DNA from: Actinopolymorpha cephalotaxi
GTDB lineage: Bacteria > Actinomycetota > Actinomycetes > Propionibacteriales > Actinopolymorphaceae
Direction: 5' to 3'
Assembly: GCF_013408535.1 (NCBI RefSeq)
Contig: NZ_JACBZA010000001.1
Location: 6,036,850-6,100,849, forward strand
Length of the DNA stretch: 64,000 bases
This document shows, one piece after another, positions 1 to 9,420 of this stretch. Numbering within the stretch: the first letter of the stretch is position 1; every line of letters starts with the position of its first letter. The position numbers and the translations under genes were made by a program. The notes below the pieces were generated by a model. It had not been told where the DNA came from and did not search any database. It saw nothing but the letters and a program-made list of their open reading frames with translations.

Positions 1-291
1 GCGGTCGCGCCACTTTCCCGTCTGGCCCGTGTCGCGCTTGGTCTGTGTCGGCCCGGTGGGTCAGTCTTGGCCATGAAGGGAGATCGCGCGGGCACCGAAC
101 TGGAAGAGGCGCGCCCTGAACTCGACGCGGCGGGTGCCGCGGAGTACTCCATCGAGCGCCTGGGTGCAGATCTTCTGTCGGTGCCGACCACTGTGGTGCG
201 CGTGGTCGCAGGGACAGCGCGAGGTGGTGCAAGCTCGGCGAAGCAGAGGCGGAATCGCCGGGACGGGTCCGGTTCGGCAAGGGGAGTGTGA
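1..291 (+). CDS. rsmG: RsmG, 16S rRNA (guanine) N7-methyltransferase, C-terminal part
   Basis: The frame is open from the first base, so the gene is cut by the window edge and only its last 96 codons are present. The visible part begins AVAPLSRLARVAL and continues through a CRPGG...LAMKG segment. That is the conserved C-terminal half of the RsmG/GidB Rossmann-fold methyltransferase, which methylates G527 of 16S rRNA. The tail after VPTTVVRVVAG is basic and probably unstructured. The TGA stop shares four bases (GTGA) with the GTG start of parA, so translation of the two is probably coupled. The order rsmG-parA-parB is the standard one beside oriC in actinobacteria. Identity is confident from motif and context. 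Confidence 0.85.
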   Translation, partial: AVAPLSRLARVALGLCRPGGSVLAMKGDRAGTELEEARPELDAAGAAEYSIERLGADLLSVPTTVVRVVAGTARGGASSAKQRRNRRDGSGSARGV

Positions 292-3200
292 CGGTGACCG
301 ACGTGCAGGTGACAACCGGACTCGGCTGGCCCGGGGAACCGTCGCGTACGGATGAACCAGAGTTCCAGCGGGTTGGCCCTACACGTCATCGGTCCGGCCT
401 CGGCTGGCCGGGGACCATGCCGTCGGCCAGGCAAGGCCAGACCGGAGAACGCGAGTCCCCGAGTCCGACGGCGTCGGTTCGGTCGGATGTGACGGAGGGG
501 ACGGCCGCAGCCGGTTCCTCAGCGGAACCTTCGCCGACCGGGACGCAGGAGACCGGGCAGGCTGCCACTGGAAACCCACGGCCGTCTGGCGACATCGACT
601 TGTCAGACACGAACTCGTTGTCGTCGACGCCCTCGGAAGATGAGTCACCTCGATCCGAGCCGGCTGAGGTCGCTTCCCTACCGGGCGCGGGTGAGCGCAA
701 CGACCGTGGGACGACTTCGTCGGCTTACGGGTCGCCGGAGGCGAGCCGGCCGAGCACCCCGCTCGAGGCTCCTACGGGGGCGGCCTTTCCCGAACGCGGC
801 GATGATCACCTGTCCACCGAGCAGCGTCCGGTACAGCTGGGCAGCACGGATGACGGGCCCGCGGTCGAGGACTCGGTCTCGTCCGGAGAGCGCGTGAAGG
901 GCGACAGTGAGGCCGACGACCTGGCCGCGCACCGGCCTATGGCCCAGGCAGGCACCGTCGCCGGACTGGCCGACCAGCATCCTGAGGTCGAGGGAACTGT
1001 GGTGCCGCTCACCGTGGACGAGCAGGTCCATGAGCTTCGTGAAACCGAGGGTGATGAAGCTGCGTTTCACGTGAAACCAGCCGGCCCGAGCGAGTCACCG
1101 TGGAGTGCATCGACCGACCGGTCCGACAGACCCGATGACGTTGACTCTGCAGCTGAGTTCCGGCCCGGGACGGCGTCGGACGGGGACGTGCACCGTGCGG
1201 ACGTCCGGCCAGACGCGGCTGACAGGCCAGGGAGCGCTTTCGCCGACAGGTCGGCGGACGTCGACACCGACTCTGAAGCCCTTGCGTCGCACGACACCTC
1301 CAGTTTCGCGATTCGACGTGAGGACACCAACCTCGGTGGTCCGCTCCTGGTCGGCACCCACGGGGCACGAGAGACCGACGGCCCCGCCGGTGACGGTGAC
1401 GACGATCGGTCCGTGACCTCCCTCTGGCTGCCACCCGGTGTTCGGGAGGTTCCGTCGGACGGCGTTGGGTCGTCGACGGACGAAGCGGAGGCTGGGCGTA
1501 CGGATTCCCATGAGGCGGTAGGCGGAGGCGGCGAGCCGGTGGCAGGTACAGAGGAACCGAGCTCGGCCTCCAGGAGTGAGCACCGTTCTGCGACCTCGCC
1601 GGAGTACGACCATGACCGGGCCGCGAGTGACACCTGGGTTCGCAGCGCGGTCGATCGTGCCCGCGGGCGCGTGAGTCAGATCTTCAGTACGTGGAGGCCC
1701 ACGATCGAGCCTGGCGAGAGCAGCCTGCCGCGCGAGCGGCAGGCGTACGGTCTGGACGTGCTGGTCCCCAAACATCTGGGGTCGCCGGCGCGGGACGAGT
1801 CGGCTCCGACCACTCCGGCGCTGACCGCGCGCCATGTGGACCGTCCGGCAAACGACGAGGATCTGCCTCGCTCCACCGAGGCTGCCGCGACTGATGACGC
1901 CCAGGGTGAAGCTGCCATCGGTGGCGACCAGATGGCGTCGGACGATCCTGTGGGGTCGGGTGGCTCAGAATCTGCTGTCTTCCCAACGGAGACCGAGACG
2001 GACACCACCGAGTCCGCTCCAGCCGACGTAACGGCGCACGAAGGAGTTCGGGAAACGCCGTTCGCCAGCGCGGGTCCGTCGGGTGACGGCCCGGCGCCGT
2101 CTGGACCGCCCACCGTGACCGGGCCATTCGGCGAGATGGTGGGGTCGACCGAGGGATCGACCGCGACCGGCGCCGACTCCGGACCGTCAGTGGTGTCACC
2201 GGACGAGGGTGAGGGCCCCGAAGGTGTGAAGGCGGGAGACGAAGACGCATCCCGCAGAGCTGCGCAGCACTACGACGGGCCTCAGGCTGAAAGTGCGGAG
2301 ACCTCCGACGACCGGGGTGGGCAGGTGTCCGACACTGACCTGGCGCCAGCAGGGTCGGGAGTACCGGCAGACACCGAAACCCCTGAGACCGCCACGGCCG
2401 CGCACAGGCCACCCCCCTCTGTCGGCGAGGTGGCGACCAATGGGCGGGAAGCCGGCGCTGAGTTGACAGGTTCGGACACGCGGGACGATGCAGACCTTGG
2501 CGTTCCACGTGAAACATTTACGTCCCACGAACTCGGTACCGAGGCGGCCCCGACAGCGCTGGGCGCGGATGATCGGTCGGCTGGCGCCACGGGTGACCAT
2601 CGGGTCGGGAGCGACTCGGACGAAGGTCGATCCGCCTCTGTCGCCATCGCGCCGGGTGCCGGCCGCGACCGGTTGGTCGGGAGCTCTGCGCGACCCCTGG
2701 GCCCGCTGCAGGTTGCGAGTGGCGAGGGTGTTTCCGACCCAGACCAGGTAGACATCAGCGACGCGTCTGCGCCGATCCAGGACGGATCGAGGTCCGAGCG
2801 GACGCCAGCCGAAGAGGTTGACGCTGAGCAGGTCCCTGGGCAGGGCGACCAGACGTTGGCATCCGAGCCAGTCGAAGGTCGGCAAGACGCCGACCCTGTG
2901 TCGACGGACGCCGCCTCTGACACCGAAGGCCGGCCGTCGTGGACCGGGCAACGTAATGAACTCTCCGATACTGAGGGCGATGCCCAGGAAGTTGTCGGAT
3001 CAGTGGGATCACGGTCCGACGCAACGGGCGGTGCTCCTGCCACTCATTCCTACAACGCAGAACCACCCTCTGAGCCGAGCGAGAAGGCTGATGACGGCCG
3101 CCAGCCGTTCGAGCGAGACAGCACCGCCTCGGAGTCGACGGACAGTGCGATGGACCATGATTGGTCGAACCACGAGGTTGAGAGCAGCGCGGTCGATCAG

Positions 3201-5216
3201 GCTGCGCCCTCGGCTGTGGCGCAGCGAACCTCTTCAGCCTGCGGTACATCGGTTGCGGGTGCGGAAGAGGATCCTCGTGGGACCAGTGAAGAGCAGGCGC
3301 CCTCGTTGGCAGGCCCCCAATCAGCGCTACGCCCTGGAGCCGATGCTGGCACGTCGGTTTCACGTGAAACCGATCATCCCGGTGCGTCCAACGGCCTTGG
3401 GGAAGACGGCCCGCCCGCCTCGGCAGCCTCGGCGACTGACGCTCGGACATTGGACCGGGAGGTCGTAGCGGACGAACGTGCCGCGTCGACGTCACCAGCG
3501 AGGTCCGGGGTCGAGTCGGATGCAGTCGAAGCCGACATGCGAACAAACCAGGTCAAGGCACCTGTGGAGGAGTTCGACTCAGCGCCGGAAAGAGTCGAAG
3601 AGGCTCCGTCGGTCGATGAGCCCGCGATGGATGGCGCCGAGAGCACCTACCCGCCCTCGACGCACGTCCCGGCGATGCCGGGTTCGACGGCCGACGACGA
3701 GGACGTACGCAGCCAGGAGGAGAAGCTTCCGTCGGGATCTGAGGCCGCCGCACGGCATGAGGGTGAGTTCGGATTGTCGGCCACGAGCCGCGACGCTTCC
3801 ACCAGCGACTCAACTGGTTCCGAGGCATCCGCCGGGGGTTCGAACGTGCCGGTGACCGGTACGCGGGAGCCCACGACTGGAGTGCCGGGCGAGCCGCCGA
3901 TGGGTTCCCAGGGGCCCACCTCCGAGGTGCCGGGCGTGCCGGTGATGAGTTCGCAGGAGCCCATCGTCACGGCGTCAAGCGACCGGCCGGGTCACCGTGA
4001 GGAAGCCACGACGACCGAAGAGGCGCGTGCCCAGGATCCCCACGACGTTTCAACTGTCGGCTCCGGCAAGGGCGCCCCTCCCGTCGGGGACGCTGTTGGT
4101 GAGCAGTCGGGGGACGTACGGCCAAGCCACGTGGTCGCGGCACCCGAGGATGGCTCAGGCTCTTCTCTTTCCGATGCTGGCGACCCAGCATCAATGCCGC
4201 AGCCTGACGACGAGGACATCCTCGTTTCACGTGAAACGACTGAGCTTCCTCCAGCGGCTTCACTTCCTCCGAACGTGAATCTGCCCATGGTGTTTCGCCC
4301 GACCCTGCCGAAGCCGGTGAAGACCCGGATCTTCGTCGTGGCGAACCAGAAGGGTGGCGTCGGTAAGACGACCACGGCTGTGAACATGGCCGCGGCATTG
4401 GCGGGATCGGGCGCGCGGGTCTTGGTGATCGACCTCGACCCCCAGGGAAATGCGTCGACTGCGCTGGGAATCGAGCACGGTGAGGGCGCGCCAGGAATCT
4501 ATGACGTGGTGGTCGACCGTCAGCCGATGGAGAAGTTCGTTCACGGCGTCCCGCGCTTCCCGACGTTGTGGGCAGTCCCCGCGACGATCGACCTGTCCGG
4601 CGCGGAACTCGAACTCGCCAGCGTGGTGGCGCGCGAAAGTCGGCTCAAGCGTGCGCTCGACACCTATCTACGGGAGCAGGACGCGGCGGGCGACAGGTTC
4701 GACTACGTGCTGATCGACTGTCCGCCGTCACTTGGACTGCTCACCATGAACGCATTGGTGGCCGGCCAGGAGGTGCTGGTGCCGATTCAGTGCGAGTACT
4801 ACGCACTGGAAGGCGTCGAGACACTCTTCAAGATCGTCGACCTGGTGCGTGAGCTCAACCCGGACCTCACGGTGTCGACGGTGCTCCTGACGATGTACGA
4901 CGCACGTACCCGGCTGTCTGCGCAGGTCGCCGAGAATGCGCGGGAGAACCTCGGCCCCGCGGTGTTGCGTACGTCGGTGCCGCGCTCGGTGCGGATCTCG
5001 GAGGCGCCCAGCTTCGGGCAGACGGCGATGACATGGGATCCGAATTCGTCCGGCGCGTTGTCCTATCTCGAGGCTGCTCGGGAAGTTGCGTACCGCGATC
5101 CGGCGGCCCCGGCACCGAGTCGACCGCCGCAGGACAGTGAACCGGGCGATAGTGACAAGCCAGACGTACTAGGCTCGACCACCGCAGAAGCTACCAAGCG
5201 AGGGGACGTTCGATGA
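288..5216 (+). CDS. parA: ParA chromosome-partitioning ATPase with a ~1,335-residue disordered N-terminal extension
   Basis: The last ~300 residues are an ordinary ParA/Soj Walker ATPase: KGGVGKT at about residues 1355-1361, then DLDPQGN and LIDCPPS. It should bind ATP and nucleoid DNA and move ParB-parS complexes. Everything before it is low-complexity and rich in Ser, Thr, Asp, Glu, Ala, Pro and Gly, with no recognisable fold; usual actinobacterial ParA proteins have extensions of tens of residues. The frame stays open for 4.9 kb. The GTG start overlaps the rsmG stop by four bases. Third codon positions in the extension look clearly less GC-rich than in the ATPase part. GLGWPG occurs twice near the N-terminus. 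Four parS sites lie inside the extension. An ATG at 4287 would give a normal-sized 309-residue ParA, but I see no clear Shine-Dalgarno before it. Overlaps parB by four bases (ATGA). Confidence 0.85.
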   Translation: MTVTDVQVTTGLGWPGEPSRTDEPEFQRVGPTRHRSGLGWPGTMPSARQGQTGERESPSPTASVRSDVTEGTAAAGSSAEPSPTGTQETGQAATGNPRPSGDIDLSDTNSLSSTPSEDESPRSEPAEVASLPGAGERNDRGTTSSAYGSPEASRPSTPLEAPTGAAFPERGDDHLSTEQRPVQLGSTDDGPAVEDSVSSGERVKGDSEADDLAAHRPMAQAGTVAGLADQHPEVEGTVVPLTVDEQVHELRETEGDEAAFHVKPAGPSESPWSASTDRSDRPDDVDSAAEFRPGTASDGDVHRADVRPDAADRPGSAFADRSADVDTDSEALASHDTSSFAIRREDTNLGGPLLVGTHGARETDGPAGDGDDDRSVTSLWLPPGVREVPSDGVGSSTDEAEAGRTDSHEAVGGGGEPVAGTEEPSSASRSEHRSATSPEYDHDRAASDTWVRSAVDRARGRVSQIFSTWRPTIEPGESSLPRERQAYGLDVLVPKHLGSPARDESAPTTPALTARHVDRPANDEDLPRSTEAAATDDAQGEAAIGGDQMASDDPVGSGGSESAVFPTETETDTTESAPADVTAHEGVRETPFASAGPSGDGPAPSGPPTVTGPFGEMVGSTEGSTATGADSGPSVVSPDEGEGPEGVKAGDEDASRRAAQHYDGPQAESAETSDDRGGQVSDTDLAPAGSGVPADTETPETATAAHRPPPSVGEVATNGREAGAELTGSDTRDDADLGVPRETFTSHELGTEAAPTALGADDRSAGATGDHRVGSDSDEGRSASVAIAPGAGRDRLVGSSARPLGPLQVASGEGVSDPDQVDISDASAPIQDGSRSERTPAEEVDAEQVPGQGDQTLASEPVEGRQDADPVSTDAASDTEGRPSWTGQRNELSDTEGDAQEVVGSVGSRSDATGGAPATHSYNAEPPSEPSEKADDGRQPFERDSTASESTDSAMDHDWSNHEVESSAVDQAAPSAVAQRTSSACGTSVAGAEEDPRGTSEEQAPSLAGPQSALRPGADAGTSVSRETDHPGASNGLGEDGPPASAASATDARTLDREVVADERAASTSPARSGVESDAVEADMRTNQVKAPVEEFDSAPERVEEAPSVDEPAMDGAESTYPPSTHVPAMPGSTADDEDVRSQEEKLPSGSEAAARHEGEFGLSATSRDASTSDSTGSEASAGGSNVPVTGTREPTTGVPGEPPMGSQGPTSEVPGVPVMSSQEPIVTASSDRPGHREEATTTEEARAQDPHDVSTVGSGKGAPPVGDAVGEQSGDVRPSHVVAAPEDGSGSSLSDAGDPASMPQPDDEDILVSRETTELPPAASLPPNVNLPMVFRPTLPKPVKTRIFVVANQKGGVGKTTTAVNMAAALAGSGARVLVIDLDPQGNASTALGIEHGEGAPGIYDVVVDRQPMEKFVHGVPRFPTLWAVPATIDLSGAELELASVVARESRLKRALDTYLREQDAAGDRFDYVLIDCPPSLGLLTMNALVAGQEVLVPIQCEYYALEGVETLFKIVDLVRELNPDLTVSTVLLTMYDARTRLSAQVAENARENLGPAVLRTSVPRSVRISEAPSFGQTAMTWDPNSSGALSYLEAAREVAYRDPAAPAPSRPPQDSEPGDSDKPDVLGSTTAEATKRGDVR
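1064..1077. other. parS: parS centromere site 1 (perfect)
   Basis: GTTTCACGTGAAAC, a perfect 14-bp palindrome identical to the actinobacterial parS consensus bound by ParB. It lies inside the parA extension, where it is read as A-F-H-V-K-P, with the first G in the third codon position. Confidence 0.9.
2502..2515. other. parS: parS centromere site 2 (one mismatch)
   Basis: GTTCCACGTGAAAC differs from the parS consensus at one base in the left arm. It lies inside the parA extension and is read as V-P-R-E-T, with the first G in codon position 1. A one-mismatch site is likely to bind ParB, perhaps less tightly. Confidence 0.75.
3357..3370. other. parS: parS centromere site 3 (perfect)
   Basis: GTTTCACGTGAAAC, perfect; dyad symmetry extends to 18 bp (3355-3372, CG flanks). 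It lies inside the parA extension and is read as V-S-R-E-T. Confidence 0.9.
3847..3969 (+). repeat. Degenerate ~45-bp tandem repeat inside the parA extension
   Basis: Three units start at 3847, 3883 and 3928, each opening with GTGCCGG and ending near a GAGCCCA/GGGCCCA element. The protein reads as repeated VPGxPxMxSQxP-type units. The units are 36-45 bp and in frame, so this part of the extension probably grew by local duplication. Confidence 0.6.
4224..4237. other. parS: parS centromere site 4 (perfect)
   Basis: GTTTCACGTGAAAC, perfect, extended to 16 bp by flanking C/G. Read as V-S-R-E-T at residues 1313-1317, just before the ATPase domain. Spacings between the four sites are about 1,438, 855 and 867 bp. 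Confidence 0.9.
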
Positions 5217-6220
5217 CGGTTCGACGTGGTTTGGGTCGTGGGCTCGGCGCGCTCATTCCGCCGGCTCCGCCGCAGGGGGCCGGCCAGGCGGCCCCGCAGA
5301 CCGACCACGACGGCACGGCCGCGACGCCGACCACCGAGCTCCTCGGAAACCAGGGCGCCGCAGCGGCGGCAGAGGTCGCTCCCCCCGCTGTTGCTGGTGC
5401 GCACTTCGCCGAGGTGCCGGTCGACGCGATCAGGCCGAACGCCCGGCAGCCCCGTCAGGTCTTCGACGAGGAGGCCATGGCCGAACTCGTCCACTCGATC
5501 AAGGAGATCGGCCTGCTCCAGCCGATCGTCGTACGTCGTCTGAACGCCGACTCCTACGAACTGGTGATGGGTGAACGCCGCTGGCGGGCCACCCAGGAAG
5601 CCGGCCTGGAGAAGATTCCTGCGATCGTTCGGGACACCGGCGACGATGCGATGCTGCGCGACGCCTTGCTGGAGAATTTGCATCGGGCCCAGCTCAACCC
5701 GCTCGAGGAGGCAGCCGCCTATGAGCAACTACTCGACGACTTCGGTTGCACCCACGACGATCTGGCGCAGCGGATCGGACGTTCTCGTCCGCAGATCAGC
5801 AACACGCTGCGGCTGCTGAAGCTCCCGCCGACCGTGCAGCGCCGGCTCGCGGCCGGCGTGCTGACCGCCGGCCACGCGAGAGCTCTGCTCGCTGTGGACG
5901 ACGAGGAGACCCAGGATCGGCTCGCGCACCGCGTCATCGCGGAAGGGCTGTCCGTCCGGGCTCTCGAGGAGATCATCGCCGTCGGGCTCGGTGAGGGCGA
6001 GAAGGTGAAGCCCCGGCGCTCCTCCAAGCCGGTCGCACCTCGGCTCGCCGACCTCGAAGGCCGGCTTGGTGAGCGTTTCGAGACCCGGGTGAAGGTGGCC
6101 CTTGGGCGTTCGAAGGGGCGGATCACGGTCGAGTTCGCCTCACTCGACGACCTGGAGCGCATCATCGGGCTGATGGACCCGCCGGCGGCGGAGATCCTCG
6201 AGAGTCACGAACAGGTCTGA
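5213..6220 (+). CDS. parB: ParB, parS-binding CTPase
   Basis: A 335-residue ParB/Spo0J protein that loads on parS as a CTP-dependent clamp and stimulates ParA. The N-terminus [12 protein letters not shown] is the usual ParA-interaction segment. It is followed by a short Ala/Pro/Thr linker, the CTP-binding region with GERRWRA and [14 protein letters not shown], and a helix-turn-helix around [16 protein letters not shown]. The C-terminal part is the likely dimerisation region. The ATG overlaps the parA stop (ATGA), so the pair is co-transcribed and probably translationally coupled. Length is normal, in contrast with its partner. A T-tract terminator follows directly. Confidence 0.97.
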   Translation: MTVRRGLGRGLGALIPPAPPQGAGQAAPQTDHDGTAATPTTELLGNQGAAAAAEVAPPAVAGAHFAEVPVDAIRPNARQPRQVFDEEAMAELVHSIKEIGLLQPIVVRRLNADSYELVMGERRWRATQEAGLEKIPAIVRDTGDDAMLRDALLENLHRAQLNPLEEAAAYEQLLDDFGCTHDDLAQRIGRSRPQISNTLRLLKLPPTVQRRLAAGVLTAGHARALLAVDDEETQDRLAHRVIAEGLSVRALEEIIAVGLGEGEKVKPRRSSKPVAPRLADLEGRLGERFETRVKVALGRSKGRITVEFASLDDLERIIGLMDPPAAEILESHEQV

Positions 6221-6221
6221 C

Positions 6222-6251
6222 ACCTGGGAGCACGATGATCCCCAGGTTTTT
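6222..6251 (+). terminator. Rho-independent terminator of parAB
   Basis: ACCTGGG (6222-6228) pairs with CCCAGGT (6241-6247) across a 12-base loop and is followed by a run of T. It begins two bases after the parB stop codon. A T-tract terminator is unusual among the mostly tail-less hairpins of this window. Confidence 0.7.
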
Positions 6252-6587
6252 CCACATCGCTTTCCACACAGCGTCACCTGCCAATCCGGGTGTTGGGCGC
6301 GGTAAACCTGCAGGTCGGAGCGTTGTCGGCAGGAGTTGTACGAAGCGTCGGCCGGGTGGAGATCCACCGCGAGTGCCGTAACTCACAGGTACATCCCCAG
6401 GTCACCCGGCGCCGTATGCATGCGTTGGACACAATTCATGCCGCGAGCCAGGACATTCGGCTCGTCGCCCAGAACGACCACGCAGGCGGGCCACACGGCA
6501 GGGACAAGCACGTGGTCCGGGCCAGCCCGCGGGACACCCTGGACCCGCGGGTGGACACGGGGTCAGCCAAGCACGCCGAACGAAGAG
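6252..6587. other. Gene-free stretch between parB and ddl
   Basis: Lies between convergent genes. Frames that are open here are continuations of non-coding frames opposite ddl. TTTTCCACA (6248-6256) and CTTTCCACA (6260-6268) each resemble a DnaA box (TTATCCACA type, one or two mismatches) and sit 12 bp apart. Nothing else recognisable was seen. Confidence 0.4.
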
Positions 6588-7556
6588 CTAGGCGTTCGGC
6601 GTTGGTGCGGCGCGCCGTACGGCGGCGTCGAGCAGTTCGCGACAGACGACACCCAGGTCCAGACCAGCCGACTCGAACGCCAGAGGCACCAGCGAGGTTT
6701 CGGTCATACCGGGTGCGACGTTGACCTCCAGGAACCACGGCAGTCCGTCGGCGTCGACGATCAGGTCGCTGCGGGACAGGTCACGCAGCCCCAGCGCGTT
6801 GTGTGCGGCCAGCGCCATCTCCGCGCACGCTGCCGCGGAGTCGTCGCCGAGCCGGGCAGGTGCGATGAACTCCGTCGCGCCGGCGTTGTAGCGCGCCGCG
6901 TAGTCGTAGACACCGCTGTCGGGCACGATCTCCACCGCAGGCAGCGCCTGGGGGCCGTCGCCCACGTCGACCACCGTGATGCTCACCTCGGTGCCACGGA
7001 CATGGCGTTCGAGCAGACTGACGTCGCCGTACGCGAAACAGCTGACCATCGCCGCGGGCAGGTCGGACACCTCGTGGACGACGCTGCAGCCGAGGGCCGA
7101 GCCACCACGGGTCGGCTTCACCACCAGCGGCAGCCCCAACCGGTCGACGATCCGGTCGAGAACCGTCTGCGCACCCAGTTCGCGGAACGTCTCGTGCGGG
7201 AGTACGACCGACTCCGGCGTCCGGACACCGGCCGCCGACACCACGGTCTTGGCCACCGGCTTGTCGAACGCGGACCGGCACGCGGCCGGCGTGGAGCCCG
7301 CGTACGGCACCTGGAGCAGGTCCAGCACCTCCCGCAGCGCCCCGTCCTCACCCGCGACGCCGTGCAGCAGCGGGAACACCGCCGCGGGCGGATCTGCCTG
7401 CAGGGACGGGATCAGGCCGGCGTCCGCGTCACGTTCCTCGACCTCCACACCGACGTCCCGAAGCGCCTCACTCACCCGGCGTCCCGACCGAAGGGAGACC
7501 TCGCGTTCGTGGGAGAGTCCGCCCGCGAGAACCACCACGCGGCCAAGATCGCTCAT
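6588..7556 (-). CDS. ddl: D-alanine--D-alanine ligase family protein (ATP-grasp)
   Basis: A 322-residue ATP-grasp ligase of the Ddl family. Ddl joins two D-alanines for peptidoglycan precursors in the cytoplasm. Visible motifs are the N-terminal VVVLAGGLSHEREVSLRSG, HGVAGEDG, the ATP-binding VVKPTRGGSALG, YDYAARYNAG, and the metal/phosphate motif FLEVNVAPGMTETS near the C-terminus. The ATG at 7556 was chosen because the Ddl fold begins there; the open frame extends further upstream but is not Ddl-like. The aminotransferase gene lies 57 bp upstream on the same strand, so the two probably form an operon. A second ddl elsewhere in the genome cannot be excluded, in which case this copy may have another D-amino-acid or dipeptide specificity. 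Confidence 0.85.
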   Translation of the reverse strand: MSDLGRVVVLAGGLSHEREVSLRSGRRVSEALRDVGVEVEERDADAGLIPSLQADPPAAVFPLLHGVAGEDGALREVLDLLQVPYAGSTPAACRSAFDKPVAKTVVSAAGVRTPESVVLPHETFRELGAQTVLDRIVDRLGLPLVVKPTRGGSALGCSVVHEVSDLPAAMVSCFAYGDVSLLERHVRGTEVSITVVDVGDGPQALPAVEIVPDSGVYDYAARYNAGATEFIAPARLGDDSAAACAEMALAAHNALGLRDLSRSDLIVDADGLPWFLEVNVAPGMTETSLVPLAFESAGLDLGVVCRELLDAAVRRAAPTPNA

Positions 7557-7612
7557 CTGCCGTCCCTTCGTCACCAACCGGCTCGCTTGCTCGTCTCGCT
7601 GAGGCGCACTTG

Positions 7613-8932
7613 TCAGCGCACTTCCGGGCCAGGGGACTCGATACCTCGGTCGCGACCACCGCGTACGGGCCCGAAGGTCTCCCGAAGCTCTAGTTCCCGC
7701 TCCACCACCGCCGCCAATCGGCGGACACCTTCCCGAATCCGGTCCGGTGGGGGCAGACAGTACGAGAGCCGCATGTTCTGGGAGCCGAACCCGTCGGCGT
7801 AGAAGGCCGTACCAGGCACGTACGCCACCCGTGATGTCACCGCACGCGGCGACATCGCCTTCGCGTCGATGCCCTCGGGGAGAGTGACCCACACGAAGAA
7901 GCCACCTCGAGGTGTGGTCCAGGTGGTGGTCGCCGGCATCAGGTCGGCCAGCGACTCCAGCATCGCGTCCCGGCGCTCGCGGTACATCTCCCGGAAGGAC
8001 TTGATCTGGCCCTTCCAGTCGTGGTTGGCGAGGTAGGTCGCGACGGCGTACTGGCTGAACGTCGGCGGGCACAGCGTCGCGGACTCCTGGGCCAGCACCA
8101 GCTTGTCCCGGATCGCGTGCGGGGCCAGCGCCCAGCCCACCCGGAACCCGGGCGCGAACGTCTTGGAGAACGACCCGAGGTAGACCACCCGGGCCGGGTC
8201 GTCGGCGCGGAGCGCGCGATAGGGCTCACCTTCGAAGCCGAGCAGGCCGTACGGGTCGTCCTCGACCACCAGGACGTCGTGCCGATGACAGATCTCCAGC
8301 ACCCGTTGCCGGCGGTCCAGGCTGAGCGAGACGCCCATCGGATTGTGGTAGCTCGGGATGGTGTAGAGCAGCTTCACTCGCCGGCCCTGTGCGGCCAGGG
8401 AGGTGAGCGCGTTGTCGAGGTGCTCGGGCACCAGCCCCTGGTCGTCCATCGCGACGTGCACCACGTCGCACTGGTAGGCGGCGAAGACGCCGAGCGCGCC
8501 GACGTAGCTCGGGGCCTCGCACACCACGGTGTCGCCGGGGTCGCAGAAGATCCTGGTCACCAGGTCGAGCGCCTGCTGACTACCGACAGTGACCACCACG
8601 TCGTCCGGGTTGGCGTCGATGCCGACTTCCGCCATCACCTCGGTGATCTGCTCGCGCAGCCGCGGGTCCCCCTGGGCGGGGGAGTACTGCATCGCGGTCG
8701 CACCGTGGTCGACCACGAGCTCGTTGAGCAGGGAGCCGACTACGTCGAGGGGAAGCCCGGAGATGTTGGGGGAGCCGCCGGCAAGGGAGACGACCTCCGG
8801 CCGGTTGGCGACGGAGAACAACGCGCGGATCTCGGAGGCGACCATGCCCTTGGCCCGGGCGGCGTACCGGGTGAAGTCGGCGTCGAACCTCGTCTCACGG
8901 TGTACTGGCCGGTGGTCCGGACTGCCCTCCAT
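7613..8932 (-). CDS. PLP-dependent aminotransferase, class I/II
   Basis: A 439-residue fold-type I aminotransferase. Recognisable features are SLAGGSPNISGLPLD near the N-terminus, YSPAQGDPRLREQI, DDPYGLLGFEG, and the PLP-lysine motif YLGSFSKTFAPGFRVGW. The substrate is uncertain: the closest described types are 2-aminoadipate or aromatic/valine aminotransferases. The ATG at 8932 has GAGAGGAG 11 bases upstream; an earlier in-frame start lacks this. It is transcribed toward ddl with a 57-bp gap. It is divergent from the small membrane protein gene. Confidence 0.85.
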   Translation of the reverse strand: MEGSPDHRPVHRETRFDADFTRYAARAKGMVASEIRALFSVANRPEVVSLAGGSPNISGLPLDVVGSLLNELVVDHGATAMQYSPAQGDPRLREQITEVMAEVGIDANPDDVVVTVGSQQALDLVTRIFCDPGDTVVCEAPSYVGALGVFAAYQCDVVHVAMDDQGLVPEHLDNALTSLAAQGRRVKLLYTIPSYHNPMGVSLSLDRRQRVLEICHRHDVLVVEDDPYGLLGFEGEPYRALRADDPARVVYLGSFSKTFAPGFRVGWALAPHAIRDKLVLAQESATLCPPTFSQYAVATYLANHDWKGQIKSFREMYRERRDAMLESLADLMPATTTWTTPRGGFFVWVTLPEGIDAKAMSPRAVTSRVAYVPGTAFYADGFGSQNMRLSYCLPPPDRIREGVRRLAAVVERELELRETFGPVRGGRDRGIESPGPEVR

Positions 8933-9056
8933 AGCGGCGTACGCTCCTCTCTTCGCGGAAGCGCGCAGCCACATACCCCCTGGGCTGCCCACTCGCTACT
9001 ACGATGCCCTATGGAGCGGCCTCGCGGGGACCTGGGTCAGCACCAGAAGGGTAGTC

Positions 9057-9413
9057 ATGCGGATCGTCACCTGGATGCTGATGGGCATCGGTGCGGGAGC
9101 GCTCGCCGGTTTTGTGAGCGCGCTACTGAGGCGACGACACCATCGCGTCGGTGATTCCGTGGCAGAGTACGCCGGTGGCTACGCCGCGCCGGTGGCCTCA
9201 GAGGACCAGACGGCCAGTCGTCCTGTGACCGTCGGCGCCTCGGACAGTTCCAACGTTTCGAACTTTTCGGACATTGCTTCGCCATCCGTCGCCGGCCCGG
9301 CCGCCCACGCCAACGGCGCGGGCCAGGCGCACCGGTTCGAACCCGAGGGCCCTGCCGCCACCGGCGGCAGGACCGACCGGGCCGAGCATGTCGGTCGGGG
9401 TGGGCGCGGGTAG
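9057..9413 (+). CDS. Hypothetical small membrane-anchored protein
   Basis: A 118-residue protein of unknown function. Residues ~1-22 (MRIVTWMLMGIGAGALAGFV) form one hydrophobic segment ending in a basic cluster RRRHH, so the rest should face the cytoplasm. The remainder is Ala/Ser/Gly-rich and probably disordered. AGAAGG stands a few bases upstream of the ATG. The stop is 7 bp before the acetyltransferase start, suggesting co-transcription. Codon use (high GC3) supports that it is real, but no family was recognised. Confidence 0.55.
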   Translation: MRIVTWMLMGIGAGALAGFVSALLRRRHHRVGDSVAEYAGGYAAPVASEDQTASRPVTVGASDSSNVSNFSDIASPSVAGPAAHANGAGQAHRFEPEGPAATGGRTDRAEHVGRGGRG

Positions 9414-9420
9414 CAGCATC

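Noticed and set aside
6336-7802. Open frame opposite ddl
   Set aside because: Arg/His-rich antisense frame with no family resemblance; ddl on the other strand is clear.
9325-9350. tRNA T-loop-like sequence GGTTCGAACCC
   Set aside because: Only three of five T-stem pairs form, no acceptor or anticodon arms are found, and it lies in a coding frame.
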